Positions 38,710-50,135 are shown, numbered from the stretch's first letter. The stretch: DNA of 64,000 bases from Umbilicaria muhlenbergii (GCA_000611775.1 KK106982.1:2281343-2345342), one strand, 5' to 3'. Notes: generated from the sequence alone by a model not told the origin. Numbers and translations: made by a program.

Positions 38710-39060
38710 TAAGTTTATCCTGCTCACTTGTTGTACTTCACTGATGATTTAAAGTCCTGGCGTGGTTTACCTGCAAGATAAACACCTTAATTCACTTGAT
38801 TAATAAAGTTAACATCAACACTCCTTCATCTGCTCTCCTGACCGCTCTCAAGGCGCGTCAAAAGTGTTATAACAAGAAGATTACAGTGCATCTTCATGTT
38901 GTCAACTGTCATCAGAAGCTGTTTAAATTGAAGTCTGCTGTTAAAGTCAATCTTCTGCTGCTTAAGCAGCTTAAGTGCAGCAACAATGCACTCAAAGGTA
39001 TCTTGAATATCATACAATATTCAATTTGATCCCCTTCTCTTCACCCTTGACATGATGATT
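38710..39060 (+). other. Accessory segment of the 228 bp LTR family
   Basis: This segment lies between integrase and the 3' LTR region of the minus-strand Gypsy. An open stretch at 38796-39029 runs opposite to the element and is Lys/Leu/Asn-rich (LKARQKCYNKKIT, LLLLKQLK). The complementary, sense stretch at 39017-38826 is also open (LLMTVDNMKM, TLLTRLES). Both match the copy at 21506-21754. By eye, agreement on the antisense reading is somewhat higher. No domain was recognised. It may be a captured or family-specific accessory gene. Confidence 0.5.
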
Positions 39061-40725
39061 ATGATCAGCTAACATGCATTCTATTCTAAAAGCATTTGCC
39101 TGCCATTGTCAACAATAATGACAACAACAACAATGAGGACTTCTCTCTGTTTGAGGAGTTAAAGAGGTCAGAGGAATTAAAGAAGAGTGAAGAAGATGAA
39201 GAGAAAGATGAGAATAACAATAATGAGTAAATTATTTTTTGCTGATGCTTTGCTGACTTTATATGATAATTCCTTTTGCCTGCTTTGGTTCACTGCAGTG
39301 ATGATAATAATATTATGATTCTCATGTGCTTTCCTGATGATTCATCTTTTTTAATAAACTTGTCACCCTTGATCCTTGCTGTAGATCATTTATAAGGTCT
39401 TAATAAAATCTGTAAAACCTCTTGAGGAAAATCAGGAAAGAGTATTTTTATGACATCAATTAAATCTTTTTAAATCACTTCTTCCTGCACTCTTTTAATT
39501 TGTTATTAAAGATTGCATGCATTTCCTGCACACCTTTTAAGTTCTTTTTTAACACTCATTGATCATATTCTTCTGATCAACCCTTTCATCTCACTTTGTA
39601 CAAGATTTCATTCCTGAATTTCTGATGATTTAAAATCTCTTCAACTTCATATTCTTCTTCATCATCAATTAGCTTCAGAGGTGGCAGCAATGATTTAAAG
39701 TCATCATCAGCTTTACACTGATATAACTTCAGGTAAGAGACGTGAAAGACATTATGAATTCAGTAAATGAGTAATAAAGTTAATTTGTAAGCCTGCTTCC
39801 TTATTAAGTCTTCAACTTGAAATGATTTAATGAATTTGTGAGACAATTTCCTGCTCAAGAACTTCTGTAATAAGTTCTTCATGAATAACATTATCAAGTC
39901 TCTCACATTATAGGTCTTGAGTTTATGTTTAACATCATAATATTTTGCCTGAGAATTAATTATATTTTCTCATCATTGTGACAGCACTTCCTGTATGTCA
40001 TGAAATCATTTTACTTAATTTTTAACTGCAGGTACCCTCTCTTTCTTGAAGTCATCCTCAACTTTAAATCTTACTTCTGAATAATAAGTATACATGATAT
40101 AGAAAGAGCTGCATCTTATTGATGCCTGCATTTTGTTATTGTAAGTGAATTCTGTCAAAGATAAAAGATTCATTCAGTTGTCTTGTTCATCTGAGCAATA
40201 ACAGTGAAGGTAATGTTTTAATGTTTAATTTTATCATTCTGTCTGTTCATCTGTTTGCAGGTGAAAGGCAGTGCTTAATTAATACTTCATTCTTAAATAG
40301 TAGCACATTTCTGATCAGAAAGCACTTGTGAAAATTGATCTCTGATCAGAGACAGCCCCTTTCAGTACATTAAATCAGCATATTATTTCCTCATAAAATA
40401 AGTCAATCAACTCTGTTGCTGTAATCATTTTCATGATTTAAATATATCAAGCCATTTTCATATACTGATTTATAATCATTAAGATCACATCATACATGCA
40501 ACCTCTGCATTTACTTGACAGCAAGTCAGTGATAAAATTTATTATGACTTGCTGTCATGATTCTTCTGACTGAGGCAGCGCCTGTAGCTCATCATAAAGA
40601 TAATGTTTAAGCACTTTCACCCTTTGACAGATGTCACATGATGCAACATAATCTTTAACATCTCAGCTCATATCAATTCAATAGTATTTATGATTAATCA
40701 ATTCAAGAGTTCTTTCTACCCTGAA

Positions 40726-41827
40726 CATCTGCAACTTGACAGCCCGCTCAAAAATAAGGTTTTAGTTAATAGTACTTTATGCGCTCAGAGCACTCTCTGA
40801 GCAGTAAATAAGATCATACAAATATTAAACTTTAAATAACTATTATACCTTCATGAATAATAAGAAACTTTTTATTGAAAAGTTTTAAATCTCTTTATTC
40901 TGTACACTTTACAAACTAAAGATTTCTTCATAAGTTTTAATTTGCAATAGTTATGAATTAAAAAACTTTTAACTAATTATAAATATATTAGCATATTAAA
41001 TAACTATTGCGCTTTTATACTTATGATATAACTTTCAGCTTATAAGTTGCCAGTGTAGAGAAGAAGCTATTAAACAGTTCTATAACTTAAAGTTTTTTTA
41101 TAACTGTTGTTGTTAAAAAGTTACATTGATTTCAAACTTCCAGTGATGAAAATCACAACATTAATAAACAGACTTTTAATGACTTTTTGAATAACTCAAC
41201 AACAACAACACATAAAAAAAAACTTTGTATAAGAAAACTCTTAAACAGCTTATTCTCTACAACTTATAAACTGAAAGTTATATCATAAGTATAAAAGCGC
41301 AATAGTTATTCAAAGTATATGACTTTTTTTGAAAGATTTTTCGCTATTAAAAACTTGAATTAAATATAACTTAACAACAACAGCAGTTATAAAGAAACTT
41401 TTAATTTAACATTAATAAAAAATACTGTTCTTTATAACTTATGCATTAAAAGTTTCTTCATATCTGTTGAGGTGCAAAAGTTATTAAAGTGTGTAAATTC
41501 TTAAGTGGCGAAAATCTTGAAGTTCTTTAAATAGTCAGAACTCAACACTTATACAGTGCTTGCAGACTCAACAAATCATGATTTTTTATCGCAGAAAAGT
41601 GAATTTTAGCAAAAGTTTACTTATTATAAATTTTACTGTTATTATAACACTGCGTGTGTACTTGTTTAAACAATTGTTTTAATAATTGTTTTTTTATCAC
41701 AAAATTTTAATGTTCTGCTCAAGATTTAAGGTTGAGCTCAAAGCGCTCAAAGGGTGCTAAGAGCAGCTGTTAGCTGAGACATGAGATCAGAAGCTCAGAG
41801 CGCTCAAAGTGTTAAAAATAAACTCAG
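40726..41827. mobile_element. Foldback DNA transposon, copy 4 (b end, a end cut)
   Basis: It starts with the type b end CATCTGCAACTTGACAGCC and carries both arms and the centre. On the right it stops short of the type a terminus by about 25 bp, at AAACTCAG. It lies between the integrase and RNase H parts of the Gypsy element. No transposase. The arms are highly similar to those of copies 1, 3 and 5, more so than the LTR-element copies are to each other. Confidence 0.88.
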
Positions 41828-43444
41828 GCTTTCATCAGCTGTTTTATGAATGACAAGATCTCTTATCATCACATGTGAAATGAGTTGTTTGCAATCAACA
41901 GTTTCAGTGACAGAGTTAAGCTGTTTCACAGTTATGTCACAGTCATTATAAGCAGATGTTTTGTCATCACTTCTTCAGCATTCTTTCTGAAGTTTAAGGT
42001 TTTTAATCTCAGTCATTCTCTTCACCCCTGTGAGCAACTGCCTCACAATAAGAGCATATCTGAGTGAGAATATGTTCACAAGAGTGATTAACTTTCTCTG
42101 AAGTGTTGAGAGTAATATCTTCATAATTTCACTCACTTCTTTAACATCCCTGTAGTCTGATCACCTCAACAACACATCAGCGGGGTTGATCTTTTCAGAC
42201 TGATGCAGAATATTAAAATCAAAAGCAGTGAGCTTTATTGCTCATCATGCTTGCCTGTCATTCAATTCCTTCACATTCATAAATCCTCATAAATTGTTAT
42301 GATCAGTTAATACCTCTATGATATGACAACTGCCTTTGAGGTAGTGTCATCAGTGTTTAAACATCATAATGATGACAAGGAGCTCTTGATCATGAGTTTC
42401 ATATTAAATCTCTGAAGGAGACAGCTTTCTTGATCAGAATGTAACTGAATGTCACTCCTCATTATTCAACAGCTAAGACAAGATGTCACTGAGCTTAATG
42501 ATTAATGCATCAGTTATCACCTGTATTCATAACTTTAAGTCAAAGTGAATCAGGATGAGCACTGTTGTAAAGGTTTCATGAAGATGATCAAACACCTCCT
42601 TTGCATCATTTGAGAATTCAAAAGACTTAAACTTCTTTTCATCCTTGCTATCTTTCATAAGGTTTGTCAAGGGGGCTGTAACTTGTGAATAACACTTAAT
42701 AAAGCGTCTATAAAAGTTCACAAAGCTCAGGAAGACTTGTACTTCCTGAAAAGTTCTTAATACTGATCAGTCTCATATGATGTTCACTCATTATGAATTC
42801 ATCACTACGCCTTCAGTTGTGATAATAAACTCTAGGAATTTCACCTTGATAATGAAGAATTCACAAGCTTTGTCAACACTTAATTGATGTAAGCCTGAAA
42901 CATAACTGATGCATTTGTCAATCTGAAAGGCATGATCATATACTCAAAGTGATTATAACACATGTGAAACACTGTCTTTCACTCATCATCCTTCTTTATG
43001 TGAATACAGTGATAAGTGTTCTTCAAATTCAGCTTCATAAATAACTTGGCTTCACTAAGCTGATTCAACATTTCACTTATAAGAGGTAATGAGTGCCTGT
43101 TCTTGATGATCACCTTGTTCAACCTCTGATAATTAATGCATAAGCGCAGCTCTTCATCTTTCTTTGAAACAAAAAGAATGAGTGCCCCTGCAGAGCTCAT
43201 GAAATGGTGAATTCAACCTTTCATTAAGGTGTCATTCAAGTATTCTCATAGCACATTTAATTCAGTATTGAAGAGGTTATACAAAGGGTCATAAGATGAA
43301 TCTGTGTTGTTCAAGTCAATTGCATGATCACTGATCTTATGAGATGAAAGGAGGTCAGCATTCTCTGTTGAAAACACATTCACATAATCAGCATACTCCT
43401 CAGGTAAAGCTTATATTATTTTAATGCTTTGTATGTACACCTCT

Positions 43445-44853
43445 CATCAGCAATTTAGCAAGTTAACTCTGAGTTAATTTTTAACACTTTGAGCGCTCTG
43501 AGCTTCTGATCTCATGTCTCAGCTAACAGCCGCTCTTAGCACCCTTTGAGCGCTTTGAGCTCAACCTTAAATCTTGAGCGGAACATCAAAATTTTGTGAT
43601 AAAAAAACAGTTATTAAAACAATTGTTTAAACAAGTACACACACAGTGTTATAATAACAGTAAAACTTATAATAAGTAAACTTTTGCTAAAATTCACTTT
43701 TCTGCAATAAAAAATCATGATTTGTTGAGTCTGAAAGCACTGTATAAGTGTTGAGTTCTGAATATTTAAAGAACTTCAAGATTCTCATCACTTAAAAATT
43801 TACACACTTTAATAACTTTTGCAACTCAACAGATATGAAGAAACTTTCAATGCATAAATTATAAAAAACAGTATTATCTATTAATGTTAAATTAAAAGTT
43901 TCTTCATAACTGCTATTGTTGTTAAGTTATATTTAATTCAAGTTAAGTTATATTTAATTCAAGTTTTCAACAGCGAAAAATCTTTCAAAAAAAGTCACAT
44001 ACTTTGAATAACTATTGCGCTTTTATACTTATAATATAACTTTCAGTTTATAAGTTGTAGAAAATAAGCTGTTTAAGAGTTTTCTTATACAAAGTTTCTT
44101 TTTATGTGTTGTTGTTATTGAGTTATTCAAAAAGTCATTAAAAATCTGTTTATTAATGTTGTAATTTTCATCACTGAAAGTTTGAAATCAATATAACTTT
44201 TTAACAACAACAGTTATAAAAAAACTTTAAGTTATAAAACAGTTTAATAGCTTCTTCTCTACAACTTATAAACTAAAAGCTATATCATAAGTATAAAAGC
44301 GCAATAGTTAATCAAAGTATGTGACTTTTTTTGAAAGATTTTTCACTATTAAAAACTTGAATTAAATATAACTTAACAACAACAGCAGATATGAAGAAAC
44401 TTTTAGTTTAACATTAATAAAGAATACTGTTTTTCATAACTTATGCATTGAAAGTTTCTTCATATCTGTTGAGGTGCAAAAGTTATTAAAGTGTGTAAAT
44501 TTTTAAGTGACGAAAATCTTGAAGTTCTTTAAATAGTCAGAACTCAACACTTATACAGTGCTTGCAGACTCAACAAATCATGATTTTTTATTGCAGAAAA
44601 GTGAAGTTTAGCAAAAGTTTACTTATTATAAGTTTTACTGTTATTATAACACTGTGTGTGTACTTGTTTAAACAATTGTTTTAATAATTATTTTTTTATC
44701 ACAAAATTTTGATGTTCCGCTCAAGATTTAAGGTTGAGCTCAAAGCGCTCAAAGGCTGCTAAGAGCGGCTGTTAGCTGAGACATGAGATCAGAAGCTCAG
44801 AGCACTCAAAGTGCTAAAAACTAACTCAAAGCTTACTTGCTAAATTGCTGATG
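43445..44853. mobile_element. Foldback DNA transposon, copy 5 (a/a ends)
   Basis: A 1.41 kb palindrome like copy 1, starting CATCAGCAATTTAGC and ending AAATTGCTGATG, with an unpaired centre near 44060-44200. A 20 bp stretch, AAGTTATATTTAATTCAAGTT, is tandemly doubled near 43928-43967. It forms the left part of the composite element. Confidence 0.9.
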
Positions 44854-45328
44854 TGATCATGATAATCAAGATAAAGGCCCCTGAAGAGGCAACACTGATG
44901 TCATCAATCATGATTATTATATGATTAAGGAGGAAAAGTTGATGACATATGAACATCAGAATAAGGTCTCTACTCCTCATTATTCATTAACATGATTTAC
45001 AGAAAACACAATTACTCTTATTCATTAACATGATTCACGGGATTACTCTATGTCTATGACTATGAATTAGGGAGCAGCTTGAGGCTAGCCGTAGGAGGAG
45101 TGTTAGATATGCATCTAGGGCTCAAGGGCTCTAAAGCTCAAGGGCTCAAGTGTAGAGCTAAGACAGCTTAGTAAGCTGTCACTAGTGGTGGCTGATGAGG
45201 CCACATAGCATGCAGAGTTTGCATCACTTACTTACGTACGAGCTGCACAACATCTACCATATGCTTAGATACCTTTTATCTATCTATCTATCTATCTAGC
45301 ATATCTATTAGTACTGACATTTCAAAAG
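44854..45328. other. Region upstream of the NLR gene
   Basis: The first 190 bp or so are still AT-rich and hold an imperfect direct repeat of ATTCATTAACATGATTYAC (near 44980 and 45020). From about 45040 composition becomes ordinary. The phrase GCTCAAGGGCTC recurs near 45118-45150. A TATC tetranucleotide run (about five units) lies at 45278-45298. A TACTGAC branch-site-like word near 45312 and AAAAG at 45324-45328 could be the end of an upstream intron, so earlier exons may lie here, but none is identifiable. Confidence 0.5.
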
Positions 45329-47569
45329 CCGACTATCACTAGCAATCAAGGCTGATATTACTGACATCAATGCTAAAGTACATGAGCTCAGCAACGATGT
45401 CCTTACGATTGCGGACGGTATTACGGAGCTGCAGATCAATCAACAAGGTAACGGATTCCCTAGCCTGGCCAATATTGTGTTTGCAGCTTCTGACACTTGG
45501 TATTCGTCAGACCAGGAGCGTCGACACGCTGCGCAACGCTTGCACAAAGAACACCAAGCAGCGGTGGATTGGTTGTCGCAATTGGACTTCTCATCAAGGC
45601 AGACTGACGTCTTAAGTCAGCACCAGGAGGGAACTGGCGGTTGGTTTCTCAAGGAGCAGGCGTTTAAGCGTTGGCGTGACGGATACAAGCGGGTTTTGTG
45701 GTGTCCCAGACTACGTGAGCAACTTCTGTGGAGTGACTCCTGAGTCTCCATTCCGCTACTAATTGTACATAAGCTGGGGCAGGTAAAACTATACTTGCGT
45801 ACGTACAAACGCTGCAGTGTTTTAGATTGAAGCCTTACACTATCAGGTCAACTGTGATCGATCACCTCCAATGCACTTATTCGACAAGCAACGTTGGTAT
45901 ATTGCTCATATATTGTGACTACAAAGAACAAGAACAGCAAACACTCATCAATCTCATCTCAAGTCTCCTCCAACAGCTCATCAAACAACGACCTTTTGTG
46001 CCTGATGAGATACGCTCACTCTGGGAACAGCATACTCACCGTAGAACCCGACCAGGGCTAGCTGAAATCACCAGGCTATTTCAATCTACGGCTAGAACGT
46101 TCTCAAAGGTCTTCATTGTAATCGACGCTTTGGATGAAAGGAACGAAATCACCAGGAATGATCTCATCACCGAGATCAACAAGCTACCACAAAGCCTACA
46201 TGTAATGAGCACGTCTCAACATAATACAAGCATAGAGCAGCTGTTCAGAGGTTCTATTCAACTTGAGATCAAAGCAAACGACGGAGATGTCAGAGCTTAT
46301 ATCTGTACTGAGATTATCAGGAGGGAAAGGCTTAAGAGATTTGTGCAGGCAGACTCAAGTCTTCAGGAAAAGATCAAGACACAAATCGCTAGTAAAGCTC
46401 AGGGCATGTTTGTACTCTCCATGCACTATTTCTAACATAATGCAGCTGACTGTATATGAAGGTTCCTGCTTGCCCGGTTGCACATTGAGTCACTGGGCCA
46501 GAAGCATGACCGCAAAGCTGTGCGCTTGGCTTTGGAAAGACTACCTGAGAAGCTGAACCACACATACGACGAAGCTCTTCAGCGGATTGAAAACCAGAAT
46601 GGAGACGACGTGCGATTAGCTCTGAGAATTCTGACATGGATTTCATTTGCTACAAGGCCATTGAAGGTAGATGAAATGCAGCATGCCATTGCAGTCATGA
46701 ACCTTGAGCCCGAAGAAAAGTATATCGAGGAAGACGGACTGCCAGATGAAGATTTATTGCTAAGCGTCTGCGCCGGCATTGTAATCATCGACAAAGAAAG
46801 TGGTGTTATCCGCCTAGTGCATTACACTACCCAAGAATACTTCGAGCAGAACCAGTTTGACAAATTTCCCAACGCCCAAGCAGAGATTGCGAAGGCATGT
46901 CTGACTTATCTCTCACTTGATTCTTTTATGGACGGTCCATGCGCTGAGGATGAGGCAATGGTTGACCGTATAACAACAAATCCGCTTCTGCCTTACGCTG
47001 CTCAGAACTGGGGTGTTCATGCACAAGGCCCACCAGAAAAGGTGTTGTCAACTCAGATTCGGAAATTCCTCAACACCAGACCAGCAACTGAGAGTGCTAT
47101 TCAGGCTGAGGAATTAGCGAGGGAAGGGTTGTGGAGGATGAGATTTTGGCGGACGGAACGACAACGAGACTCTATTTCGGGGATAGCATATGCAGCATCC
47201 TATGGATTGACAGAAACTGTTGGTCGCTTCCTTGAAAGAAGCTGTGACATAAATGAGTGCGGAGGTTACAGAAAGACTGCGATACATCTTGCAACAGCAG
47301 GTGGACACGAAGCAGTGACAAAGCTGCTGCTGGAGCATGGTGCTAAGGTCGACTTAAAAGACAATAGTGGCCGGACAGCGCTGTCAGAGGCAGCATTGGG
47401 TGGACATGAGGCAGTGGTCAAGCTGCTGCTGGAGCATGACGCTGATCCCGATGCTGAGAACAGACATGGAAGGACAGCACTAATGGTGGCAGCAGAACAT
47501 GGGTGGGAGGCGAGAAAACTCTTAAACAGCTTATTCTCTACAACTTATAAACTGAAAGTTATATTATAA
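45329..47569 (+). CDS. NACHT-ankyrin NLR-like protein, partial, transposon-captured
   Basis: A fungal STAND/NLR-type ATPase, the class that includes incompatibility and immune-type receptors. Introns inferred at 45715-45773 (GTGAGC), 45799-45846 (GTACGT) and 46408-46461 (GTTTGT, CTAAC branch) give an unbroken 692-residue frame. Order: heptad-like segment 1-60; EGTGGWFL-type pre-NACHT motif; Walker A PGAGKT at 129-134, rebuilt across introns 1 and 2; Walker B VFIVIDALDE at 225-234; KAQGMFLLARL at about 320-330, joined by intron 3; winged-helix region about 374-454 (LTWISFATRPL, LVHYTTQEYF); about three ankyrin repeats at 560-674 (GHEAVVKLLLEH). The 5' end is unresolved, with no clear start codon. 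The 3' end is truncated: the last 18 or so codons and the stop come from the foldback arm. CpG and TGG are normal, unlike the surroundings. Confidence 0.88.
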
Positions 47570-47864
47570 GTATAAAAGCGCAATAGTTGTTCAATATGCT
47601 AATATATTTATAATTAGTTAAAAGTTTTTTAATTCATAACTATTGCAAATTAAAACTTATAAAGAAATCTTTAGTTTGTAAAGTGTACAGAATAAAGAGA
47701 TCTAAAACTTTTCAATAAAAAGTTTTTTATTATTCATGAAGGTATAATAGTTATTTAAAGTGTAAGATTTGTATGAGCTCATTTACTGCTCAGAGAGTGC
47801 TCTGAGCACATAAAGTACTATTAACTAAAACCTTATTTTTGAGCAGGCTGCCAAGTTGCGGATG
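47513..47864. mobile_element. Foldback centre and b arm (right end of composite)
   Basis: This 352 bp matches the centre and b arm of copy 3 (complement of about 37590-37945) and of copy 2 (about 21110-21482). It starts at AGAAAACTCTTAAACAGC, where the ankyrin coding sequence breaks off, and ends GCCAAGTTGCGGATG. Confidence 0.9.
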
Positions 47865-49640
47865 CTTAATGCAGCATCATCACTCAGACTGACTCATATC
47901 ACAGCATAAACAGCAGAGTGATCTTGAATCTCTCTTGTGAATTCATCAGGTGATTGTAACTTGATAAACTGCTCCTCAATGTTGAAGTGTCATGTCTTCA
48001 TTTCACAGTTAATTCACACATGCTCAGTCTTCAATGCAGAGAGTTCAAGGATAAGGGGTGATTCTGACTTATTTAATGTATAAAACACATGTTCACATTC
48101 ATGAGACTGTCCTCAACTGTCAGTAAGCTGATAACACACATAGTAAGCACTGAAGCAGTAAGCCTTCTGATCATTTAAAAATTAAAGTTGAGGCAACAAG
48201 CCCTTCATATGAGTCAATTGATGCTCAATAATAAAATGTTGTGAAATCACATTGACTTCAGCTCCCGTGTTCAATAAAGCTTGCATGAGTATGATATCAT
48301 CATTGTGAAGAACTTGTTCATCAACAATTAAATAAAGCTCTGAGGTTACTTTTGTTCAACACTTCAGTGGCGTGAAGTCTTCACTGAAGTGTTTTCATTT
48401 TTTGATGCTGAAACAGCTGCAACTGAAGTCTTATTCAGGTCTGAGTTTTTCACAGGCTGTGAATAATCAGAGGAATAATGTTTCTTCTGATTGCAATTTT
48501 AATAAGTCACGTGTGATAAGTTCTTTGTTTCAAGAGCCTTCATTGATTTGCTTTTATATTTATTATCTCACTTGCTCTTCATCTTGCCCTCATCAGGCTT
48601 ATGATTCTTATTCTCAGCAGGCTTTAATGATGACTCAGGTTTGCAGCTGAGAATAACTGTCATATTAAAATTTGCTTTCAATTTCATGATGCCTCTCAAA
48701 TGTAGATTATTCTTCAGGCATGCAGTTAAGGTGATGATTCTCTTTTAAGTTGTAAGTAAATCTTGATAATTCATCAAGGCTGCATGAACCTCAAGCTTCA
48801 ATTTTGTGAAGAAGTGAGTCCTCATGTGCTCTTCACTGTAATGAGGTAACTGAGCTTTCAAGGTGCTTAAATAGTTATCAAAAGCTTGAACTGATTAATG
48901 AGGTAGTTGAACAGCATTGTTATACAACTGAGTAATGTGAAGCTGATGATTCACAGGGTTCTTGATAATGTTGAGCAGGAATTTCATAAAATCATCTCAG
49001 ATAACAGTGAAATAATTTTTAATCTCATCATCTCACAGTCACGCCTCCTTTGGTTCACTCTTTAAGTATTGCATGATGTAAATCACCTTATCCTCCTCAT
49101 GAGGGAAATCAGCTGAGTTAAAATGAAAGGTATTTCTTGCATTTCATATTCAATTCAGGTGCTTTTTCACATTCTTGTCATGATATAACAGCAACTCCTT
49201 TGCCTGAATCCTTGATTATACATTTCATATTGACAGCATTTCATCAGCGCAGCGCTTGCTCATTATGAACTCAGCATTCATAAAGTCAAGGAATCTCTCA
49301 GCTGAGGTATCAACATGAGTAGCAGGATCTTTGAGTAAGTTGACTTTTAATGTTAAAATTTTCATTCAGAACTGCTGCAGCTCTTGTTGCTTAAAAAGTT
49401 CATCTCACTGTCATTTCACTTGCATGATCTCATTATTAATATTGTGCATCATTTCACCTGAGAATCCTTCACTCATGAGGTTCACTTCACTGATGTCAGA
49501 GGAAATGAGTGATATTTCATGATCATTTTGTTGATTCTTCATCATCATGTCTCATTCTGCTTCAGAAGTTTAATATAATTGGTTTTAAGTCTGCATCTTA
49601 TCTCAGGCCATCATTCTTTAAAAGGTAAAATTATTAAAAC

Positions 49641-49868
49641 TGTAAGATTATAGCATCCCTTACTAGAAAGGGAAGTATAGTTGAGGTATGTGACAGCATG
49701 AGATATAAATGTATAAAGATTATATGATTCTAACTATATAAAACTAATAACTAAGAAATGAAGGTGAGATTAAGCAGTGTAGAGTTTTCATGTGATTCAT
49801 TAATGCTGTTAAGCTGCTTGTAGAGCGCATGCCCTACATGAGTTTCAGATTGTCATTAATTTATGACA
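49641..49868 (-). repeat. 5' LTR of Gypsy 36755-49868
   Basis: 228 bp, same orientation as 36755-36982, followed by TTGTC. Confidence 0.95.
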
Positions 49869-49928
49869 TTGTCTCAGCTGATATTCTGTCACCTTCAGAG
49901 GTTGAAAAGAGTGTAGGTACTTTTCTAA

Positions 49929-50135
49929 TGTTACAGTTAATTATTTCACTTCATAAGCTGATCTAGAACTGTTGCAAGAGGTGAGTTATTTGAATTTAAA
50001 AAAGTACAAAGAAGGAAGCAGTCTTGTGAGTGCAGTCATGACATAAATGTCAAAGTGTCAAGATACACTAGTCTCAATTTAATTTAACATCAGGTAGTTC
50101 AATATCCGTCAGTGTCAGTTGATCATGTTGTAACA
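49929..50135 (-). repeat. 5' LTR of Gypsy 30745-50135
   Basis: 207 bp, TGTTACAG to TTGTAACA, followed by TCAAT, which matches the five bases before 30745. Confidence 0.95.

Larger units (their letters stand above)
43445..47864. mobile_element. Composite foldback transposon carrying an NLR gene
   Basis: A 4.42 kb unit inserted in the Gypsy element, with a type a terminus on the left (CATCAGCAATTTAGCAAG) and a type b terminus on the right (GCCAAGTTGCGGATG). The dinucleotide CT lies on both sides. It has three parts: a complete palindromic foldback with two type a ends (43445-44853), 2.66 kb of DNA with ordinary base composition (44854-47512), and the centre plus b arm of a foldback (47513-47864). 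One reading is a single transposon that captured host DNA. Another is two adjacent foldback copies that trapped a host fragment by rearrangement. No transposase is present, so movement would need an enzyme from elsewhere. Confidence 0.75.
36755..49868 (-). mobile_element. Ty3/Gypsy element with three foldback insertions
   Basis: Fossil element with 228 bp LTRs at 36755-36982 and 49641-49868 and an exact 5 bp duplication, TTGTC, at 36750-36754 and 49869-49873. Minus orientation. Parts from 5' to 3': gag about 49590-48450 ending in a zinc-knuckle region; retropepsin about 48310-48150 (GAEVNVIS); RT about 43440-42520; RNase H about 42480-41850; integrase about 40720-39300 (SCDICQRVKV, then a DFITDL-type core); accessory segment 39060-38710; 3' region and purine tract. 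Foldback transposons occupy 43445-47864, 40726-41827 and 37590-38709. Without them the element would be about 6.5 kb. Many breaks; its age is similar to that of its relatives. Confidence 0.93.
30745..50135 (-). mobile_element. Ty3/Gypsy chromovirus, split by a second Gypsy
   Basis: Fossil element with 207 bp LTRs at 30745-30951 and 49929-50135, flanked on both sides by TCAAT. Minus orientation. Parts from 5' to 3': leader 49928-49869, then (after the inserted element) gag to about 34140, RT about 34130-33300, RNase H about 33250-32760, integrase about 32700-31450, and a chromodomain-type tail about 31440-31180. The tail is recognised by HADCLRKAVNN and QPEYAVKKILTS. A purine tract adjoins the 3' LTR. 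The element at 36755-49868 inserted into its leader. Without that insert the element would be about 6.3 kb. It carries many breaks; the two LTRs differ mostly by transitions, so it is not recent. Confidence 0.93.

Noticed and set aside
45617-46794. Minus-strand frames over the NLR locus
   Set aside because: They are complements of the NACHT-ankyrin coding sequence and share no domain or splice logic.
43445-47864. Starship-type giant element
   Set aside because: No tyrosine-recombinase (captain) gene, much too small, and the ends are long inverted repeats of a foldback family.
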